A stretch of DNA of 33,917 nucleotides. It comes from an uncultured Prevotellaceae bacterium (GTDB lineage: Bacteria; Bacteroidota; Bacteroidia; Bacteroidales; Bacteroidaceae). Made by a program: the position numbers and the translations under genes. Location of the stretch: assembly GCA_902801375.1 (NCBI GenBank), contig CADCIB010000029.1, positions 1 to 33,917 of the forward strand, given 5' to 3'. The notes below the pieces were generated by a model that saw nothing but the letters and a program-made list of their open reading frames with translations, did not search any database and had not been told where the DNA came from. This document shows, in pieces, positions 33,084 through 33,917 of this stretch (position 1 is the first letter of the stretch; each line of letters begins with the position of its first letter).

Positions 33084-33096
33084 GTACAAAATGTAC
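33084..33096. promoter_or_regulatory. Palindromic operator candidate 2
   Basis: GTACAAAATGTAC, GTACA/TGTAC with a 3-base centre, one base different from copy 1 and 69 bp from it. It lies about 9 bp before the -33 element of the next gene, a position that suits an activator. Confidence 0.5.
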
Positions 33097-33104
33097 TAGA
33101 ATAG

Positions 33105-33137
33105 TTTGGGCGTTTTCTTGTTTTGTTATTAATTTTG
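33105..33137 (+). promoter_or_regulatory. Promoter of the DUF3244-like gene
   Basis: TTTG (33105-33108), 21 bp, then TAATTTTG (33130-33137), 49 bp before the ATG at 33186. Confidence 0.65.
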
Positions 33138-33185
33138 GGGAAAAAACACAAGTGGTTTATGTCTAATCCAAAAAATTATTACAAA

Positions 33186-33554
33186 ATGAAGAAAACATTA
33201 TTATTATCAACAAGTCTGTTGGCTATGCCTGTCGTGGCATTTGCACAGCAACCATCAGGTGACGGTCAGCAAGTCGATCTTCAAATGACCATTTTCAATC
33301 CCGATGGCATTTTGGGTGGAGGTCATAAAGGCCCCGTCCAGGTACCGTATGTAACCTACCTCGACCATACCTTATATATATGGTCGCAGCACAGTGGGTT
33401 CACCCTGACGTTGCTTGACGACAGCGACACCGTCGTCTATCAGACCTATCTGCCCGCAAGCGTACAGTTCTGCGCCCTGCCATCGACCCTCTCGGGCAGC
33501 TACACGCTGCAGCTATCTAACGACACGTATATGTTCACAGGAACACTAATGTGA
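33186..33554 (+). CDS. Small exported Ig-like protein, DUF3244-like
   Basis: 122 residues from the ATG at 33186; the signal peptide MKKTLLLSTSLLAMPVVAFA gives the start, and the upstream in-frame codons lie in the promoter. The mature part is a small beta-sandwich pattern: a variable stretch, then YVTYLDHTLYIWSQHSGFTL, VVYQTYLPASVQFCALPSTL and SGSYTLQLSNDTYMFTGTL, closely like the DUF3244 fold in which the last strands read GxYxLxLxx...YxGxF. Genes of this type often sit beside TPR lipoproteins in Prevotella. It ends with no sorting tail. The role is unknown; its first third is AT-rich and the rest GC-rich. Confidence 0.75.
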   Translation: MKKTLLLSTSLLAMPVVAFAQQPSGDGQQVDLQMTIFNPDGILGGGHKGPVQVPYVTYLDHTLYIWSQHSGFTLTLLDDSDTVVYQTYLPASVQFCALPSTLSGSYTLQLSNDTYMFTGTLM

Positions 33555-33608
33555 TTTAATAAAAGTTAATGTTTTTTCGTTAGGTGTCAACATCTCGTTT
33601 TTTATCAT

Positions 33609-33616
33609 TATTTTTG
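33609..33616 (+). promoter_or_regulatory. Candidate -7 promoter for the last gene
   Basis: TATTTTTG followed by C, 37 bp before the ATG at 33654. No -33 TTTG at usual spacing. Confidence 0.5.
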
Positions 33617-33653
33617 CATCTAAACAATCCTATAAAGAATTAGTGAAAGGCCA

Positions 33654-33917
33654 ATGATTATGAACAGTAGAAACACATTCAAGACATTGATGCTCACCGC
33701 CGTGCTTTCGCTGGTGGCATCATGGGCAATGGCAGAGCCATACAAAGAGAAGGCTTGGGAGGTGGTGAGGATGGCGCATGATGCCCAGCGCCTCTATCTG
33801 GCAACGGCAGAGCGTGGGCTGGTCGTCATCGACAAGGCTACAGGCGAACAGACATTCTTCAACGTGGAGAACGGCAAGCTCGAAAACAATGGAATCAACG
33901 ACGTGGTAGTCATTGGT
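33654..33917 (+). CDS. Large exported protein, beta-propeller-like start (3' truncated)
   Basis: Only the first 88 codons are in the window and the frame is open to the edge. The start MIMNSRNTFKTLMLTAVLSL with SWAMAEP is a signal peptide. AHDAQRLYLATAERGLVVID and the TGEQTFFNVENGKLENNGIN stretch match propeller-type repeats (Reg_prop or similar), in which each blade reads LYxATxxGLxxxD. It may be a surface binding protein or the sensor part of a hybrid two-component protein. An ATG two codons downstream is an equal alternative start. Confidence 0.7.
   Translation, partial: MIMNSRNTFKTLMLTAVLSLVASWAMAEPYKEKAWEVVRMAHDAQRLYLATAERGLVVIDKATGEQTFFNVENGKLENNGINDVVVIG

Overview
The window looks like chromosome of a Bacteroidales bacterium, most likely Prevotellaceae (Prevotella/Segatella-like). 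Reasons: many upstream regions carry the Bacteroidota -7 promoter motif TAnnTTTG, there is a thiamine TonB-receptor/PnuT operon, the tyrosine recombinase is of the IntDOT type, and lipoproteins with TPRs sit beside small secreted proteins of DUF3244 type. Most of the window is moderately GC-rich. Two stretches, about 18.67-26.65 kb and 31.48-33.3 kb, are clearly AT-rich.

Layout. 1-3.36 kb: 3' part of a large surface protein (FISUMP-like and FG-GAP-like repeats, Ser/Thr-rich beta C-terminus). 3.4-6.75 kb (minus): TPP riboswitch, TonB-dependent receptor and PnuT-type transporter, a thiamine-salvage operon. 6.8-11.2 kb (minus): a probable operon of glycosyltransferase, flippase, phenylacetate-CoA ligase family protein and double-ACT protein. 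11.3-15.3 kb: surface-glycan-type genes (polytopic membrane protein, LicD-like transferase, TagD-like cytidylyltransferase, glutaminase-less asparagine synthase-like enzyme). 15.3-18.5 kb: rplM-rpsI-rpsB-tsf with a structured leader and a strong terminator. 18.67-26.65 kb: an inferred 8-kb integrative element. 26.69-31.0 kb: purL and a half-size chromate-transporter-family protein. 31.05-33.9 kb: TPR lipoprotein regulator, DUF3244-like exported protein and the start of another large exported protein.

The best candidate for an undescribed system is on the 8-kb element. A consensus promoter drives an ABC-type ATPase gene followed 5 bp later by a small protein with a PD-(D/E)XK-like pattern. On the other strand lie a DEDDh exonuclease-BRCT fusion and three exported proteins. 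Two HTH proteins and an IntDOT-like recombinase complete the unit. The element is bounded by a 14-bp repeat containing GTAACTTTG, which is also a -7 promoter box, so it appears to have split the purL promoter.

A second theme is short tandem or palindromic repeats lying in frame inside conserved genes (pnuT, wzx, purL, the TPR lipoprotein). The pnuT repeat family recurs between rpsI and rpsB. All family assignments come from reading motifs; no database search was done.
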